From assembly GCA_017470005.1 (NCBI GenBank), contig JAFUFH010000079.1, positions 1 through 33,444 of the forward strand: 33,444 bases of DNA, in the 5' to 3' direction. Shown here piece by piece: positions 32,390 through 33,444 of the stretch. This DNA is from Bacilli bacterium. Its GTDB lineage: Bacteria > Bacillota_I > Bacilli_A > RFN20 > CAG-288. How positions within the stretch are numbered: position 1 is the stretch's first letter; each line of letters starts with the position of its first letter. The position numbers and the translations under genes were made by a program. The notes under the pieces are model-generated. The model did no database searches, was not told where the DNA came from, and saw nothing but the letters and a program-made list of their open reading frames with translations.

Positions 32390-32689
32390 ATGAAAGAAGA
32401 TTTATTTAAAGGTTTAACTGACGAACAAATTGCAAAAGTAAAAGCTTGCAAAAATAGTGATGAGCTTTTAATCCTTGCTAAAAAAGAAGGTATTGAATTA
32501 ACTGATGAACAACTCACCGCGATCAGTGGTGGCGGAGCTTGTAGCGTTGTTTCTGATATTGGAGATAAAATCAATCCGTTTGATTGCCCCAAATGTGGCG
32601 CTAATGGTCCAAAAAAAGATGGTGATAAACGCACTTGCAAAAAGTGTGGCCATGTGTGGTATGTAGACGATAGTTACCTCCCACATTAA
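32390..32689 (+). CDS. Nif11-type leader peptide with zinc-ribbon-like core (A)
   Basis: The product is 99 residues. Residues 1-49 look like a Nif11-type natural-product leader: MKEDLFKGLTDEQIAKVKAC, then ELLILAKKEGIELTDEQL and AISGGG, a double-glycine cleavage site as used by C39-peptidase transporters. The remaining about 50 residues would be the released core: ACSVVSDIGDKINPFD, then CPKCG, a 13-residue loop, CKKCGHVW and an aromatic/acidic tail. Two CXXC pairs suggest a zinc ribbon rather than a thioether or azole peptide. No modification enzyme or C39 transporter is in the window. GGAG at 32377-32380 supports the start. The role is inferred: a secreted bacteriocin- or signal-type peptide. 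Confidence 0.75.
   Translation: MKEDLFKGLTDEQIAKVKACKNSDELLILAKKEGIELTDEQLTAISGGGACSVVSDIGDKINPFDCPKCGANGPKKDGDKRTCKKCGHVWYVDDSYLPH
32525..32599 (+). repeat. 75-bp block identical between peptide genes, copy A
   Basis: This block matches 33099-33173 at every base. It covers the double-glycine site and the first part of the core up to CPKCG. The sequences differ on both sides, most strongly in the zinc-ribbon loop and tail. Confidence 0.9.
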
Positions 32690-32713
32690 GCATTGTTAAA
32701 CGTATGATTATAG

Positions 32714-32737
32714 CCGAGTGAAATATCTCGGTTTTTT
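32714..32737 (+). terminator. Terminator behind peptide gene A
   Basis: CCGAG (32714-32718) pairs with CTCGG (32727-32731), followed by six T. Confidence 0.8.
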
Positions 32738-32812
32738 CTTATTCCCGAACAAGGAAAAACACGACAAAATATGGATAGGTAAATTTAGGCAAAAGTGGAT
32801 GGATGAGTTTGT

Positions 32813-32906
32813 ATAACTATAGCAATGTCGCTGTCATAAGCCATTTATCCGGCTTTTTAAAAAATTTATCTAATATAGATTAGGCCTCCTCGGAGTTCTT
32901 TTTTGT
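32813..32906 (+). repeat. Spacer-terminator unit, copy 3
   Basis: It is homologous to the two units behind the tRNA and the tRNA fragment (CATTTATCC; TCTAATATAGATTAGGCCTC), but no tRNA 3' end precedes it. The hairpin is imperfect here (GAGTTCT against AGGCCTC), so termination should be weaker. The gap 32690-32963 holds this unit, the terminator of gene A and the promoter of gene B; I see no other gene. Confidence 0.75.
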
Positions 32907-32912
32907 GGCACT

Positions 32913-32940
32913 TTTGTGACAAATGGTATGGTAATATAAT
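32913..32940 (+). promoter_or_regulatory. Promoter of Nif11-like peptide gene B
   Basis: TTTGTG (32913-32918) and TATAAT (32935-32940) have 16-bp spacing, with the same GTGGCAC and TTGTGACAA context as gene A. Confidence 0.65.
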
Positions 32941-32963
32941 GTTGATAAAGGAGAGCTTAAAGT

Positions 32964-33257
32964 ATGAAGGAAGATTTGTTAAAAGGCTTAACGGAAGAGC
33001 AAATTGCAAAAGTAAAAGCTTGCAAAAACCACGAGGAGCTTTTAATCCTTGCTAAAAAAGAAGGTATTGAACTTAGCGATGAACAATTAGAAACCGTTAG
33101 TGGTGGCGGAGCTTGTAGCGTTGTTTCTGATATTGGAGATAAAATCAATCCGTTTGATTGCCCCAAATGTGGCAAAAACCGTCCTATAAAAGACGGCAAT
33201 AAGTACACATGCGAGAAGTGTGGCTACACATGGACATATAATAATTCTCCAGTGTAA
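32964..33257 (+). CDS. Nif11-type leader peptide with zinc-ribbon-like core (B)
   Basis: The product is 97 residues, a paralogue of peptide A. The leader is almost the same (MKEDLLKGLTEEQIAKVKAC; ELLILAKKEGIELSDEQL; TVSGGG), and the core again starts ACSVVSDIGDKINPFD with CPKCG. Behind it the loop (KNRPIKDGNKYT), the second pair CEKCGYTW and the tail (TYNNSPV) differ from A. The cysteine spacing is preserved, so selection appears to keep the metal site while varying exposed residues. GGAG at 32951-32954 supports the start. It has its own promoter and terminator. Partner enzymes are not in the window. Confidence 0.75.
   Translation: MKEDLLKGLTEEQIAKVKACKNHEELLILAKKEGIELSDEQLETVSGGGACSVVSDIGDKINPFDCPKCGKNRPIKDGNKYTCEKCGYTWTYNNSPV
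33099..33173 (+). repeat. 75-bp block identical between peptide genes, copy B
   Basis: This is the exact match of 32525-32599; see the findings for what it suggests about recent duplication or gene conversion. Confidence 0.9.
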
Positions 33258-33279
33258 AATGATTAAGTAGTCAATCATG

Positions 33280-33303
33280 ACCGAGTGTAAAAGCTCGGTT
33301 TTT
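33280..33303 (+). terminator. Terminator behind peptide gene B
   Basis: ACCGAG (33280-33285) pairs with CTCGGT (33294-33299), followed by T. The intron begins about 3 bases further on. Confidence 0.85.
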
Positions 33304-33305
33304 CT

Positions 33306-33444
33306 GTGTGATAGGCATGTCACGTGCCTGCGGTGAAAGTCCGTCGCTGGGTGAACCCACATGAAACCCCAGCATATACAGCCAAATCCAACCTTACTCG
33401 GGCAACCGAGGCGGGGAAAGAAGGAAGAGGCAAAACCGAGACCT
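33306..33444 (+). mobile_element. Group II intron, 5' end (domain I), probably class IIC
   Basis: The sequence starts with GTGTG, the consensus 5' end of group II introns. Hairpins follow that resemble domain I (AGGCA/TGCCT around 33313-33330; GCTGGG with CCCAGC), then ACAGCCAA-type sequence. It runs off the window edge, so its reverse transcriptase and 3' end are not seen. It starts immediately downstream of a terminator hairpin, the target type of class IIC introns. Confidence 0.75.

Noticed and set aside
32960-33210. Minus-strand frames opposite the peptide genes
   Set aside because: They lack ribosome binding sites and mirror the conserved plus-strand peptides; the plus strand has promoters, ribosome binding sites and terminators.

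Overview
The window looks like about 33 kb of chromosome from a low-GC member of the Bacillota. The evidence is AT-rich codon use, Shine-Dalgarno sites of the AGGAGG type, extended -10 promoters, a CdaA-type c-di-AMP synthase, PriA, YebC, GuaA and DeoD. TGA is used as a stop codon, so this is not the Mycoplasma code. A gut-type anaerobe of the Erysipelotrichales/RF39 kind fits, especially given the 2-hydroxyacyl-CoA dehydratase activase. That placement is inference.

Both ends are pieces of group II introns: a 3' end (domain V/VI) at the left edge and a 5' end at the right edge. The contig probably stops at a multicopy intron. The right-hand intron begins right behind the terminator hairpin of the last gene, which is the known habit of class IIC introns.

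Layout. (1) 1-1710: intron tail, then an AlbA_2/ATPase/winged-helix regulator whose promoter carries helically phased ACTTTGAA repeats, with part of that block copied behind the gene. (2) 1783-7000: a XerD-type recombinase fused in frame to a HAD phosphatase, diadenylate cyclase, purine-nucleoside phosphorylase, a NERD-like membrane protein and a multi-span membrane protein. (3) 6979-11233: a 2-hydroxyacyl-CoA dehydratase activase split into two overlapping genes. (4) 11288-13540: an unknown gene, then a compositionally different block with a 29-residue signal-like peptide and an orphan permease-like protein, bracketed by a 14-bp direct repeat. (5) 13584-17358, minus strand: glycosyltransferase, PHP phosphatase and GuaA. 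(6) 17550-22828: a four-gene run ending in a MacB-like ABC transporter fusion. (7) 22937-24485: YebC and two small proteins. (8) 24544-29299, minus strand: acidic protein, PriA, membrane protein and glycerate kinase. (9) 29378-30539: DUF308-type membrane protein and hypoxanthine-DNA glycosylase.

(10) 30572-33305 is the most unusual part. A tRNA-Ala(CGC) is followed by three homologous spacer-terminator units of about 95 bp, each preceding a different accessory gene. The first gene is an AAA/DUF4143 ATPase with three operator-like repeats exactly 32 bp apart. The other two are paralogous Nif11-type leader peptides that end at a double glycine and continue into a four-cysteine zinc-ribbon-like core. 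A decayed copy of the tRNA 3' end lies between the ATPase and the first peptide gene. This suggests a modular cassette array built behind a tRNA gene. No modification enzyme, dedicated peptidase-transporter or integrase for it is visible in the window.

Several genes (the recombinase fusion, priA, the unknown gene at 11288-12046, the small membrane protein at 23735, and probably the PHP gene) have a -10 box 6-9 bases before the start codon and no ribosome binding site, which suggests leaderless transcripts.
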